Shown: piece by piece, positions 1-9,866 of the stretch
How positions within the stretch are numbered: position 1 is the stretch's first letter
Layout of the letters: every line of letters starts with the position of its first letter
Assembly (NCBI GenBank): GCA_017651645.1
Contig: JAGCCO010000018.1
Location: forward strand, 78,692-142,691
Direction: 5' to 3'
Length of the DNA: 64,000 nucleotides
Source of the DNA: Bacteroidales bacterium
GTDB taxonomy: Bacteria > Bacteroidota > Bacteroidia > Bacteroidales > F082
Program-made: the position numbers and the translations under genes
Notes under the pieces: generated by a model
Databases searched by the model: none
What the model was told of the DNA's origin: nothing
What the model saw: the letters and a program-made list of their open reading frames with translations, nothing else

Positions 1-1
1 T

Positions 2-2911
2 CCTATCAACGGTGCACTTGACACGTTGAGGGTATTGCCGAAGTTGGGCGGTGATTCTGCGTATCTGGTGAACGAGTCGTTGACTGTGGTGGAAGGTGGC
101 GACCTGCGTGTGGAGGGCGGCGTGAAGATGTATTTCGGGCAGTCTGCCTATCTGCGTGTGGATGGGGGACGGCTTGTCTTGGATGGCCAGCGAAACGACT
201 CGATTTATCTGTTGTGTTATGAGTTTTCCCACGACTGGGCAGGTGTACAGCTGCAAAATGTAACCGAAGAGGATAGTGTGCGACTTTCATACGTCGACGC
301 TGTGGGAGCGTTGACGGCCTTGAATGCCTCTACCAGCAGCCATGTCATTATCAATCATTGCACGTTCAATAACTACTATGCTGGCAAGGGCGTTGAGCTT
401 GTTGATTGTAGTAATTTCTTGATCGACAGCTGTTTCTTTTATCAATGCGTGTCTGGCATCGAGTTGAAAGCACGGACTGATGACAGCGAGGACAACCGTT
501 TCTCGCATAATATCTTTGACCAGGGTCAGATTAATATTGAGATGTCAAATATCGGCTATGGTTTTAAGTGCAACCGTAATCATATTTCGGACAACTGTTT
601 CCAAGGTGCGGCTACGGCTGTCAGTTTCGAGACCGTGGGCGGTATCTCCGACAAGGGAGCCACCAACTATATTGAGAACAACCTGATTTCCTCTGATTTG
701 CCGGAAGGCGGCTCGGGCTATTCCTCATATGGCATCAAGGCGGCCATGGATACGCTTGTCATCCGCAACAATGTGTTTTGGAGCAACGACGAGGCCGTCA
801 GGATGATGCGCGTGTGTCATCTTGTTTTTGAACGAAACACATTCTTCGAAAATGAGTTGGTTTTGACCAATCTGCAAGCTGCAGGTTCGGTTGTTTTCAC
901 GGGCAACACCATCAGTGAGGCCAAGAAGCGGATTGTGAGTTTCCCCTCTGGGAAGTCGCGGATGAACGGCAACAATTTCCTGCACTACAAAAAGGATTTA
1001 AATCTTTTCGCCAATGTGTCGACGGAAAACATTGATATGCGGAACAATTACTGGGATGCGGAATCGGTGGACGAGATCGAATCCGTGATTCTTGACGGAC
1101 ACGACTCGCCGTCCTTGGGTGAGGTCGTGTATGAACCTCGGTTGTCGGAATGCGACACCGCAGCTCCCATCGCGCCGCCATTCCTGGTGAAGAAACAGTT
1201 TGTGGGCAACAAATGGCTGATTTCCTGGGATGAGAACATGGAGCAGGACGTTGACCATTATGTGTTGTTTTATGGCGGTTTCAACTACTATAAGTTTGCC
1301 AACCATATCGATGGAATCGATAAGAATTCCTATATGATTACGCCGCAACAAACAGAAAACGTGGCTGTTGTGGCTTGTGATCGTGCTTATAATCCTGATG
1401 TTTACGCCTCTGTCGGTCAAAGTGCCTACGCTTTTGCAACTTATTATCCCTATGCTGGCCCTGATGGAAGTCTTTGCGCCTCGCTATCGGGATATTACAT
1501 TAAAGAAGCTAGTATTCCCTACATGTACAGTAATTTTGTTTGGCGGACTTCGGGCACGGGTGCATTCTCCGACTCCCTTTCGTTGCGTACTTATTACTAT
1601 CCTTCGGAGGCTGACTACGATGTAGGCGAGGTGACGCTGACGTTGCGTGTGACGAGCAACGGCACAATTAAGACGGATGTCATGCATCTGGATCTATACA
1701 AGGCTTTGGACGTTTACGCCGGCGAGGATGGTTTCAGCGGCATTGACCGCCCTTTGTACCTCGATCAGGCTGAAGCCTACAACTATGATTCACTTCGTTG
1801 GCATTCATCGGGCGATGGACGTTTCGAGGATTCGTTGGCTTTGCAAACGGTCTATCATATTGGCGATTTGGACAAGGAACGAGGCTATGTGGAGTTGGTG
1901 CTTGAGGCTTGGTCGTTCTGCGGCTATGCTTTCGATGTGGTCCGTTTCGATTTGTTCAAGGATTATTCCCTGGAGGGAAGAACATGGTCGGGTGGTGTGC
2001 TGCGTCCTAATACTCAAGTCATTGCGGCTTCGTTGGGCGATGATAATCCTTTTGTCTCAGGATTCTATCGCACTGTGTCAGACGAGGCGGGTTTCTTCAA
2101 GTTTGATGCCTTGTTGCCTGATACCTATATTCTATATGCTTTTCCCGACACTTTGGATGCCGATGCTGGCGCCTGTTATTATCTGGGTGACCTGCAATGG
2201 AACGAATCGAATATGATAGAGGTGGATGGCAATGTGTATGATGTGGATATCGTGTTGCCTGCGTTGGTGCAAGGCTTCAATACGGGTGACGGACACATCG
2301 GCGGTGTGTTCGATATGCCTGACAATCCCTTTAAAGGGCGTGATTTTTATTGCCATTCCTGGTTGAGCGAGGGTTCGGATAATGACTATTGCGATGGAGG
2401 TTTGTCGAATGTCGGTGTACTGTTGCTTAATGCTACAAAGCAGAGGGTTTTGGGTTTTGCACTTACCGATTACGCTGGAGAATTCAGTTTCAACAACCTT
2501 CCGTTCGGCACTTATCAGGTAATGGCCGACTTGCCTCGTTATGGACGTGGGATGTGTGAGGAAATCACTTTGTCGGCTGAGCAGCCTGTTGCTGAAGGCT
2601 TGCATCTTTTTGTCAATCGGGAAGGTCGGGTGTGCATGAAATACCCGAATGAAGAAACTGCTCTTGCGCAGTTGCAGGTCTATCCGAATCCAACTGAAGA
2701 TTTGTTGACTGTGAGCGGATTGGATGCCAATGCGGTCTATAAAGTATTTGTGCAGAACAGTTTAGGTATGACGGTGTTGTCTGATGTTCAAGTCTCCTCC
2801 AATTTGTTGGGCGAGGTTCAGATTTCAGTTGACGGACTACCCTCAGGCATGTATTGCATCGGCGTGAAGGGCGATTCTGATTTGAGGATGGTCAAATTCG
2901 TTAAACGTTGA
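2..2911 (+). CDS. T9SS-exported right-handed beta-helix surface protein, 5' end cut by window
   Basis: The reading frame is already open at base 2, so the N-terminus and signal peptide lie outside the window. The visible 960 or so residues begin with a parallel beta-helix of short N- and C-rich rungs (roughly the first 370 residues). Fibronectin/PKD-like beta domains follow, then two carboxypeptidase-regulatory-like segments (FFKFDALLPDTYILYAF and FSFNNLPFGTYQVMA). The end is a type A T9SS sorting domain (VYPNPTEDLLTVSG ... LPSGMYCIGV). Such proteins cross the outer membrane through the type IX system and are anchored or released at the surface. Its stop lies 14 bases before the start of the next T9SS gene, so the two are probably co-transcribed. 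The ligand or substrate cannot be told from the sequence. Confidence 0.85.
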   Translation, partial: PINGALDTLRVLPKLGGDSAYLVNESLTVVEGGDLRVEGGVKMYFGQSAYLRVDGGRLVLDGQRNDSIYLLCYEFSHDWAGVQLQNVTEEDSVRLSYVDAVGALTALNASTSSHVIINHCTFNNYYAGKGVELVDCSNFLIDSCFFYQCVSGIELKARTDDSEDNRFSHNIFDQGQINIEMSNIGYGFKCNRNHISDNCFQGAATAVSFETVGGISDKGATNYIENNLISSDLPEGGSGYSSYGIKAAMDTLVIRNNVFWSNDEAVRMMRVCHLVFERNTFFENELVLTNLQAAGSVVFTGNTISEAKKRIVSFPSGKSRMNGNNFLHYKKDLNLFANVSTENIDMRNNYWDAESVDEIESVILDGHDSPSLGEVVYEPRLSECDTAAPIAPPFLVKKQFVGNKWLISWDENMEQDVDHYVLFYGGFNYYKFANHIDGIDKNSYMITPQQTENVAVVACDRAYNPDVYASVGQSAYAFATYYPYAGPDGSLCASLSGYYIKEASIPYMYSNFVWRTSGTGAFSDSLSLRTYYYPSEADYDVGEVTLTLRVTSNGTIKTDVMHLDLYKALDVYAGEDGFSGIDRPLYLDQAEAYNYDSLRWHSSGDGRFEDSLALQTVYHIGDLDKERGYVELVLEAWSFCGYAFDVVRFDLFKDYSLEGRTWSGGVLRPNTQVIAASLGDDNPFVSGFYRTVSDEAGFFKFDALLPDTYILYAFPDTLDADAGACYYLGDLQWNESNMIEVDGNVYDVDIVLPALVQGFNTGDGHIGGVFDMPDNPFKGRDFYCHSWLSEGSDNDYCDGGLSNVGVLLLNATKQRVLGFALTDYAGEFSFNNLPFGTYQVMADLPRYGRGMCEEITLSAEQPVAEGLHLFVNREGRVCMKYPNEETALAQLQVYPNPTEDLLTVSGLDANAVYKVFVQNSLGMTVLSDVQVSSNLLGEVQISVDGLPSGMYCIGVKGDSDLRMVKFVKR

Positions 2912-2925
2912 GGAAGGGAGAGGAT

Positions 2926-5442
2926 ATGAGGAAGGTTGTGATGGTTTTGACGGTTTTGTTTTTCCTGTTGTCGGGTCGGACTTCGTGGGCTCAGATGATG
3001 GTCAGTGGTACAGTCTATGAGCAAGACACGATTACTCCCATAGAAGGCGTCACCATAACCTTTTCGGGAATCGGAGAATTAGGAGATACGTTAGTTTATC
3101 AACTTGTTACGGATACTTTAGGCTGTTTTGGTGATAGTTTGGCCTTTGGCTCATATTGGGTTTGGGCTTCTGCCGAAGGTTATCAAACGGCCTATCTGCA
3201 GGACTCGCTTCATATTGTGGAGGGGCAAGTGCTTAGTAGCATTGATTTCTTCCTGTATGAGATGTATCACCCCGTGCAATATGTGGTGGCTCAGCATTAT
3301 GACGATGATTTGGTCCAAATCAGCTGGTCGATGCAAGTCCCACAAATGTACGACACTAAGGCATTCCAATACTATGACTTGTATCGCAGTCGCTTTGAGG
3401 AGAATCCGGTGTTGCTGGCCTCGCATCTGACCGACACGGTGTTTATGGAGATGAATTGGAATAGCCTGCCTTGGGGTCAGTACCGTTGGGGCGTGAGTTG
3501 TTATTACGAAGGCAACCGTGGGCTTTCCGACACTATCTGGTCAGCCTATTTGGACAAGGACATGACCACGACCTTGGAGATTCAGGCAACCACCAATATT
3601 GGAATTCCACCTGCGGGGGCCGTGGTGACGGTTTCGTCACAACAAGGCCATAGCTATGAAGCTATCTTGGATGCCAATGGGCATGCCTTATTGCCTGATG
3701 TGTATCGCGACGATTATGATCTTAGCGCACATCTCGATGGCTTTGTGGATTATTACTCGGATTCGACGCTTTCTATTTTCGAACCGACCCAAGTCGAAAT
3801 CGAATTGATGGAGGCATTAATTGGTGTTGACAGCCTGTATGTCTCTTCCACGGGTTGGGCGATTTGGACTTTGGGTGAAAGGCAAAACCGTGATTTGCAA
3901 TATTTTGAAGTCATGTTAAATGGAGAACCTGTCGGTACAACCACTTCGAATGAATTCCAATTCGAGGTCAGTGACCTTATGGAAGGTGACACCTGCATGA
4001 CCCAAGTGCGTCCCGTCTATCTTTCCGACACCTGCGATTGGCGCGTTTGTGAGTGGGTTTATCGTCCCTGCACCGATTTTCAGGGAAGCACGACGGGTTT
4101 GGATTGCACGCAGCATGATGAGGCATTGCTGCTATCATGGACTTATCCCGAAGGGGAAATGTTGGGGGCATTCTTGTACCGTAATGGGGAGTTCCTTTGC
4201 TTTACCGACAGCGACAGCTTTTTGGACGAAACCGTTGAAATGCATGGCCAGGTGGTGTATTGCCTGCGTTTGGTGTATGCCGGTCCCACGGATGGCACCT
4301 ACTATTCCATGTCGTGTGAGGAATGTGTGACACATGTTTTCTATGCCTATTGCGACCCACCAGCGAAACTGGACGGCACCATCTATTATGAAAACGAATC
4401 CGACTATGGTGCCTTGATTTCATGGGGTGAGCGTCCCGAACCGATTGAGCAATGGCTGCAATATGATAACGGAGTCTACAAGCGTTCTTTGGGCGGTGAT
4501 GGTGACCCCCGAATCTTCTGGGCCATCCGCTTCGAGGCTGAAGACTTGGCAGATTATTTGGGTACAGCCCTGCAAAAGGTGTCGCTCTACGATGTGGCAG
4601 CAGGCACCTATCAACTGTGGATTTTTGTCGGCGGCGAAACGGCTCCACAAACCCTTGTCCGCTCACAGAGTATGGATTTGATTGGCGCACAGGTCTGGCA
4701 TGAGGAAATGATTACACCGGCTTTTGAAATCATTGAAAACGAACCGCTTTGGATTGTCATCGGACAGCAAGGTATAGCACGTCCTGCTGCGGCTTGTGAA
4801 GACATGGGCAATGCCAACGGGCGCTGGGTGTCGTTGGACGGCGAGACTTGGACCGACATGCACACCTTTAATATGCACTATACCTGGATGCTACGGGCTT
4901 TTGTTTCCAACCGTTCCGGTCGCGAGCGACAACTCCGCGAGGATGGTTTTACCTTGCAGCAATATAACCTGTATCGCTCCTATGATAATGTCGATTACCA
5001 ACAGGTGGCTTCTATTCCTGCCGTTTTGGGTCAGTTGTATTACGAGTACCGCGACAATCTGGCCGATGAGACCCATGATGTGTATTATGGTCTGAAGGCA
5101 TTTTATGTTGCCGACAATGGCGAGACTTGCGAGTCGGAATACGCCACCACTTTGAACGACCCTGAAATCAATTATATCGTTATTGATATTACCTCGACGA
5201 AAGAGAATCTAGAGCCCTCGCTTAAATTGTATCCCAATCCGTCAAACGGACAGATAGCCATAGAAATGGAAGGAATGCAAAATGTGGTGGTTTACAATGC
5301 CTTGGGACAGGTTTTGCTCAGCAAAGAGGCCAACGGTGATGTTTTGCAGTTGGATTTGTCGGGGTTTGAGGATGGTTTGTATTGGATGCGCGTCAATTCG
5401 CAAAACGGAGTGGTAACACGACGTTTCGTGCTTTCCCGTTGA
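2926..5442 (+). CDS. T9SS-exported multidomain surface protein
   Basis: I chose the ATG at 2926, preceded by the purine-rich GGGAGAGG, over an in-frame TTG at 2908 that overlaps the previous stop. A signal peptide (VVMVLTVLFFLLSGRTSWA) is followed by a carboxypeptidase-regulatory-like domain (VSGTVYEQDTITPIEGVTI). Several fibronectin-III-like repeats come next, then a cleaved-adhesin-like segment (around YDNGVYKRSLGGDGDP and WIVIGQQG). The C-terminus is a T9SS sorting domain (LKLYPNPSNGQIAIEMEG ... GLYWMRV). It has no recognisable catalytic motif. An adhesin or glycan/protein-binding role is an inference from the domain style. Confidence 0.85.
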   Translation: MRKVVMVLTVLFFLLSGRTSWAQMMVSGTVYEQDTITPIEGVTITFSGIGELGDTLVYQLVTDTLGCFGDSLAFGSYWVWASAEGYQTAYLQDSLHIVEGQVLSSIDFFLYEMYHPVQYVVAQHYDDDLVQISWSMQVPQMYDTKAFQYYDLYRSRFEENPVLLASHLTDTVFMEMNWNSLPWGQYRWGVSCYYEGNRGLSDTIWSAYLDKDMTTTLEIQATTNIGIPPAGAVVTVSSQQGHSYEAILDANGHALLPDVYRDDYDLSAHLDGFVDYYSDSTLSIFEPTQVEIELMEALIGVDSLYVSSTGWAIWTLGERQNRDLQYFEVMLNGEPVGTTTSNEFQFEVSDLMEGDTCMTQVRPVYLSDTCDWRVCEWVYRPCTDFQGSTTGLDCTQHDEALLLSWTYPEGEMLGAFLYRNGEFLCFTDSDSFLDETVEMHGQVVYCLRLVYAGPTDGTYYSMSCEECVTHVFYAYCDPPAKLDGTIYYENESDYGALISWGERPEPIEQWLQYDNGVYKRSLGGDGDPRIFWAIRFEAEDLADYLGTALQKVSLYDVAAGTYQLWIFVGGETAPQTLVRSQSMDLIGAQVWHEEMITPAFEIIENEPLWIVIGQQGIARPAAACEDMGNANGRWVSLDGETWTDMHTFNMHYTWMLRAFVSNRSGRERQLREDGFTLQQYNLYRSYDNVDYQQVASIPAVLGQLYYEYRDNLADETHDVYYGLKAFYVADNGETCESEYATTLNDPEINYIVIDITSTKENLEPSLKLYPNPSNGQIAIEMEGMQNVVVYNALGQVLLSKEANGDVLQLDLSGFEDGLYWMRVNSQNGVVTRRFVLSR

Positions 5443-5468
5443 ACGTAGCCTTAAAAAGCGTATCTTTG
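5439..5468 (+). promoter_or_regulatory. Bacteroidota promoter of the ABC-F gene
   Basis: TTG at 5439-5441 and TATCTTTG at 5461-5468 are 19 bases apart, which matches the Bacteroidota -33/-7 pattern. Transcription should start near 5475, about 13 bases before the ATG. Confidence 0.75.
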
Positions 5469-5487
5469 CCGCCTAAAAAGGCACACG

Positions 5488-7443
5488 ATGATATCCATCC
5501 AAAACTTGAGCATGCACTTCACCGGTGAGGACCTCTTCACCGACATTTCCTTCTTGATTCGTGAGAAGGACCGCATCGGTTTGGTGGGCAAAAACGGTGC
5601 GGGCAAGACCACGCTGTTGAGACTCATCTGTGGATTGGAACAGCCTTCAAAGGGTGATGTCATTATTCCTCAAGGCATTACCATCGGCTATCTGCCCCAG
5701 GAGAAGAACGTGAACAGCCCGAAAACCGTTTTGGATGAGGCTCTTTCCGCTTTCGATGAATACCATCAGCTGGAACGCGATGTGGAACGCCTGCAACAGG
5801 AACTGGCCGACCGCACCGATTATGAAAGTCCACAATACGAAAAGCTCATTGTCAAGCTGAACAATTTGAACGACCGTTTGGCATTACTCGGGGGCAATAG
5901 CATTGAAGGCGAAGCAGAAAGGATTCTGGTCGGTTTGGGCTTCGGCCACGATGACATGCTGCGTCCCATGCGCGAGTTCAGCAACGGCTGGCAGATGCGC
6001 GTGGAACTGGCCAAGATCCTGTTGAAAAAGCCCAATCTCCTCCTTCTCGACGAGCCCACCAACCACCTCGATATCGAGTCCATCCAATGGCTCGAAGGCT
6101 TCTTGAAGAGCTACTATGGTGCCATCTTGATGGTCTCGCACGACCGCGCCTTCTTGGACAACATCACCATCCGCACGGTGGAGATCAGCAACGGAAAGAT
6201 TTATGACTACAAGGTGCCGTATTCCGATTATGTCAGTCTGCGCGAGGAACGTGTCGACATGCAACGCTCGGCCTACGAGAACCAGCAGCGCGAAATCAAG
6301 AACATCGAGGCCTTCATCGAGCGTTTCCGTTATAAGGCGACTAAAGCCAAGCAGGTACAGAGCCGCGTGAAGATGCTGGAGAAGATGGATGAGATTGTGA
6401 TTGACGACATCGACAGCACGGCCATCCACTTCAAGTTCCCGCCTGCGCCACATTCCGGCAAGGTAACCTTGGAACTGAACCATGTGGGCAAGTCCTACGG
6501 CGACCAAGTCATCCTCAAAGACATCAACCTGTTGATTCCGAGAGGGGAAAAGATTGCCTTTGTAGGGCGTAATGGCGAGGGCAAGTCTACGTTGTCGAAA
6601 ATCATTTGCGGAGTGCTTGACCATGAAGGCGAGGTGAAACTGGGTCACGAGGTCAAAATCGGGTATTACGCCCAGAACCAGCAGGACATGCTCGACATGA
6701 ACAAGACCGTCTTCGAGACCTTGGATGATGTGGCCGTTGGCGACATGCGTCTGAAGGTGAAAGCCTTGCTAGGCTCTTTCCTATTCCGTGGCGACGACAT
6801 CGACAAAAAGGTAACAGTGCTCTCAGGTGGTGAGAAAGCCCGACTGTCTTTAGCCAAAATGCTGCTTTTCCCGACCAACTTGTTGGTCCTTGACGAGCCT
6901 ACCAACCACTTGGATATGCTCTCCAAAGACATCCTGAAGAACGCCTTGATCCAATACGACGGCACGCTCATCATCGTCTCCCACGACCGTGACTTTTTGC
7001 AAGGTCTGACCAACAAGGTCTATGAATTCCGCAAGCCCAACATTAAAGAATACATCGGCGACATCTACGACTTCTTGGAGCAGAAAAACCTCAGCCATTT
7101 GAAGGAATTGGAGATTGCTGCCAAGTCACAACCAAAAGTCACAGTTGCTGAACCTGTCTCGCAGAACAAAGTCAACTACGAGCGTAAGAAGCAGATTGAT
7201 GCCAAGCTGCGCAAAGTCGACAAGGTAATCCAACGTCTAGAGGAAGCCATCAGTAAACTGGAAGCCGAACTGGCCGAACAAGACGCCATCATGGCCAATC
7301 CCGACCAACACCCCGACATCAAAATCGACAACGACTGGTACTGGGCCTATGGGCAAAAGAAAGAGCAGCTCCAAGCCCTGATGGACGACTGGGGCGAGAA
7401 GCAGATGGAGCGGGAAGAGGTTTTGGAGGAGTATGACAAATAA
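5488..7443 (+). CDS. ABC-F family ATPase, Uup-like
   Basis: This is a soluble duplicated ATPase of the ABC-F family, which acts on ribosomes rather than in membrane transport. It carries two nucleotide-binding domains. The first has Walker A GKNGAGKTT (residues 35-42), the signature FSNGWQMRVELAK and Walker B LLLLDEPTNHLD. The second has GRNGEGKST, LSGGEKARLSLAK and LLVLDEPTNHLD. No membrane segments are present. The two domains are joined by a charged linker (YENQQREIKNIEAFIERFRYKA). The C-terminal 80 residues or so form a coiled coil (ERKKQIDAKLRKVDKVIQRLEE), as in Uup. The gene stands alone, with its own promoter and a hairpin terminator shared with sppA. The exact subfamily (translation factor versus Uup-type DNA-linked role) is not settled. 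Confidence 0.93.
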   Translation: MISIQNLSMHFTGEDLFTDISFLIREKDRIGLVGKNGAGKTTLLRLICGLEQPSKGDVIIPQGITIGYLPQEKNVNSPKTVLDEALSAFDEYHQLERDVERLQQELADRTDYESPQYEKLIVKLNNLNDRLALLGGNSIEGEAERILVGLGFGHDDMLRPMREFSNGWQMRVELAKILLKKPNLLLLDEPTNHLDIESIQWLEGFLKSYYGAILMVSHDRAFLDNITIRTVEISNGKIYDYKVPYSDYVSLREERVDMQRSAYENQQREIKNIEAFIERFRYKATKAKQVQSRVKMLEKMDEIVIDDIDSTAIHFKFPPAPHSGKVTLELNHVGKSYGDQVILKDINLLIPRGEKIAFVGRNGEGKSTLSKIICGVLDHEGEVKLGHEVKIGYYAQNQQDMLDMNKTVFETLDDVAVGDMRLKVKALLGSFLFRGDDIDKKVTVLSGGEKARLSLAKMLLFPTNLLVLDEPTNHLDMLSKDILKNALIQYDGTLIIVSHDRDFLQGLTNKVYEFRKPNIKEYIGDIYDFLEQKNLSHLKELEIAAKSQPKVTVAEPVSQNKVNYERKKQIDAKLRKVDKVIQRLEEAISKLEAELAEQDAIMANPDQHPDIKIDNDWYWAYGQKKEQLQALMDDWGEKQMEREEVLEEYDK

Positions 7444-7445
7444 AA

Positions 7446-7471
7446 AACGGGGCTTGGCCCCGTTCTTTATT
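7446..7471. terminator. Bidirectional hairpin terminator between ABC-F gene and sppA
   Basis: An 8-bp perfect stem AACGGGGC/GCCCCGTT with a 3-base loop (7446-7464) has A-rich sequence on the left and T-rich sequence on the right. It can therefore end both convergent transcripts. Confidence 0.85.
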
Positions 7472-9260
7472 ATTTGATGATCATATCAAATGGTACTCGC
7501 GCCTGGATGCCTGTGTTTTGTTGCAGGTTCTCCAAGCCTTGCAGATAGTCGTAATATACACCAAGCTTCTGCTTCATGGCGGCATCGAGTTTGTCGGTGC
7601 CGTTGTTGTTCATGGATTCCATAAAGCGGGTAAAGAAGTCCTTCTGCTTCGGCCATTCAGTCACCTTGTAGTCGTCGCCGAGATCGGCTTTCTGTACGGC
7701 ATAGGCGATGGCGTCTTCCATGTCACCCAACTGGTCAACCAGACCCAGCCCGATGGCATCGGCACCAGCCCACACGCGACCTTGACCGATACTGTCGACG
7801 TATGTCTGACGCAGGCCGCGACCTTCAGCCACGCGTTTGGTGAAGTCATCGTAAGTCTTCACCACCATCTCTTGCAGCTTGCCGTATTGGAACTCAGAGA
7901 GCGGCTCGGTGTAGTTGGGGAACTCAGCGTTTTCGTTGGTCTTGGCCACGTCGAAGGTCAGGCCGATCTTATCATTCAAGAAGCCCTTTGCATTCGGGAA
8001 GGTGCCGAACACGCCGATGGAACCGGTGAGGGTGGTGGGGTCGGCGAAGATGTAGTCGCCTTTGGCCGAAATCCAGTAACCGCCCGAAGCGGCGTAATTG
8101 CCCATCGAGACGATGACGGGTTTCACTTCCTTGGTGAGGTCGAGCTCACGACCGATGATGGCGGAAGCCACGGCACTTCCGCCAGGCGAATTGACGCGTA
8201 GCACCACGGCTTTCACGTTCTCGTCCTCACGGGCTTTGCGGATGGTCTTGGAGAGATTATCGGAATAGATGCCCTGTTCCTCATTGCCTTTTCCGTCATA
8301 GATTTGTCCCATGGCATAGATGACAGCCACCTCGTTTTTGCTGGTGTTCTTGTCTTTGAACGACTTGGCATAGTTGGCGTTGCCGATGGCGTTGATGTCT
8401 TTGTTGCTGCCTGTCAGACCTTTCAATTCGTCCAACACCTGGTCTTTGTAGTACAAGTTGTCAACCAGACCGTATTCAAGGGCTTTGTCTGCATTGAAAT
8501 AGGTATCCAAATTGTCGGCAATCAGATTGAGCTGTTCCACGCTGATATTGCGGCTTTGGCTGATGCCTTGGAGGATTTGTCCCCAAAGGGTGCCCAGTAG
8601 CTTATCCATCTGCTCGCGGTTAGCCTCACTCATCTTATCCAGGAAGTAAGGCTCCACAGCACTCTTGAAACGGTTGTTGGGACCGCGTACAATCTGCATC
8701 TCGATGTCGAGTTTGTCAAGCAGGTGTTTGTAGAACGTGATCTGTGAGGCCATGCCATGCAGGTCGAGGGCGCCTTCCGGATTGAGGAAAATCTTGTCGG
8801 CGATGGAAGCCATGTAATAGGCGCTTTGTGAATAGCTCTCGCCGTATGTGACGATGAATTTCCCTGATTCCTTGAACTCGATGAGTTTGTCGCGAATTTC
8901 CTGTAAAGTGGCCGTGGAAGTCGGGATACTACTCAGTTCCATGTAGATGCCTTTGATGTTCGGGTCAGTCTTGGCATGTTCGATGTTTCGAAGAATATCG
9001 CTCATTCCAGTGGCGTCTATCGATTCCATCGACTGAAAATCGATGGCACCGAATGGATTATCAACTGAGCGGTCGGGAATGTCATAGTTGAGTTTCATGT
9101 AAAGCACGGAATTGGGCTTCACTGTAGTTGAGGTTTCGGTATTGGATTTCGACAGGTTGGAAATCATGGATGAAACCACGCCAACCTTAATAAAAAAGTT
9201 GATTACCAATGCGATAAGTGTGCCGATAAAAGCGGCAAGTACAACTTTGTAGAATTTCAT
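7470..9260 (-). CDS. sppA: Signal peptide peptidase SppA, long (67K) type
   Basis: An inner-membrane serine peptidase that digests cleaved signal peptides. One N-terminal membrane segment (VVLAAFIGTLIALVINFFI) precedes two tandem S49 domains, as in the long enterobacterial form. The general-base lysine is K199 in RFKSAVEPYF and the nucleophile is S392 in NYAASGGYW, matching the SppA Ser/Lys dyad split across the two halves. The length of 596 aa is normal. A TAnnTTTG box lies upstream and divergent folK starts 94 bases away. Confidence 0.95.
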   Translation of the reverse strand: MKFYKVVLAAFIGTLIALVINFFIKVGVVSSMISNLSKSNTETSTTVKPNSVLYMKLNYDIPDRSVDNPFGAIDFQSMESIDATGMSDILRNIEHAKTDPNIKGIYMELSSIPTSTATLQEIRDKLIEFKESGKFIVTYGESYSQSAYYMASIADKIFLNPEGALDLHGMASQITFYKHLLDKLDIEMQIVRGPNNRFKSAVEPYFLDKMSEANREQMDKLLGTLWGQILQGISQSRNISVEQLNLIADNLDTYFNADKALEYGLVDNLYYKDQVLDELKGLTGSNKDINAIGNANYAKSFKDKNTSKNEVAVIYAMGQIYDGKGNEEQGIYSDNLSKTIRKAREDENVKAVVLRVNSPGGSAVASAIIGRELDLTKEVKPVIVSMGNYAASGGYWISAKGDYIFADPTTLTGSIGVFGTFPNAKGFLNDKIGLTFDVAKTNENAEFPNYTEPLSEFQYGKLQEMVVKTYDDFTKRVAEGRGLRQTYVDSIGQGRVWAGADAIGLGLVDQLGDMEDAIAYAVQKADLGDDYKVTEWPKQKDFFTRFMESMNNNGTDKLDAAMKQKLGVYYDYLQGLENLQQNTGIQARVPFDMIIK

Positions 9261-9289
9261 TGTGAATTGTGTTTTTGATGTTTAGGTTG

Positions 9290-9297
9290 CAAAAGTA
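9290..9297 (-). promoter_or_regulatory. -7 box of sppA
   Basis: Read on the minus strand this is TACTTTTG, 30 bases before the sppA ATG. No clear -33 element is visible. Confidence 0.6.
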
Positions 9298-9305
9298 ACA
9301 TTTTC

Positions 9306-9338
9306 TTTGTTTGAGTTCGTTACAAAACGCTATATTTG
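9306..9338 (+). promoter_or_regulatory. Promoter of the folK-dNK operon
   Basis: TTTG at 9306-9309 and TATATTTG at 9331-9338 are 21 bases apart. The predicted start near 9345 leaves a leader of only about 9 bases before the folK ATG at 9354. This argues against the in-frame TTG at 9336, which lies inside the promoter. Confidence 0.7.
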
Positions 9339-9353
9339 CAAAAATTCTCAACG

Positions 9354-9866
9354 ATGGAGACCTGTTATGTGCTTTTCGGATCCAACATGGGCGACAAGAA
9401 TCAAATCTTTGCGCAAGCATGCCTATTTATTAATAATAGGTGTGGCAGGATAGTGAAGGTTTCGTCTGCCTTCGAGTCGGAGCCATGGGGTTTTGAGGCT
9501 GAAGAATGGTTTCTGAACCGAGTCATCGTTTTGGAGACGGAGACAGGTCCTGAGACGTTGCTGCAAGAACTGCTTGAAATCGAAAGGGAGTTAGGACGAG
9601 TGCGGCATCCTGAGATACAAGGCTATTACTCACGAACAGCCGATTTGGATGTTTTGTATTATGGCAATCGCATCATCAACACAGTGACCTTGACCGTGCC
9701 GCATCCGCGGTTGCATCTGCGCCGCTTTGCCTTGCTGCCGCTTAGTGAGGTGGCGCCTGACTTCGTGCATCCTGTGCTGCAGATGACACAGATGGAACTG
9801 CTTCAGCAATGTCCTGACGATTCCATTGTCAGAGAAATACCGATTAGAAACGACGAAGGGATATGA
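9354..9866 (+). CDS. folK: 2-amino-4-hydroxy-6-hydroxymethyldihydropteridine pyrophosphokinase
   Basis: Cytoplasmic folate-biosynthesis enzyme that transfers pyrophosphate from ATP to 6-hydroxymethyl-dihydropterin. Visible family motifs are LFGSNMGDK near the N-terminus, SAFESEPWGF, the catalytic signature SRTADLDVLYYG and the substrate-binding PHPRLHLRRFALLPL. The 170 aa length is normal. The stop overlaps the start of the next gene (ATGA), so the two are translationally coupled. Confidence 0.95.
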   Translation: METCYVLFGSNMGDKNQIFAQACLFINNRCGRIVKVSSAFESEPWGFEAEEWFLNRVIVLETETGPETLLQELLEIERELGRVRHPEIQGYYSRTADLDVLYYGNRIINTVTLTVPHPRLHLRRFALLPLSEVAPDFVHPVLQMTQMELLQQCPDDSIVREIPIRNDEGI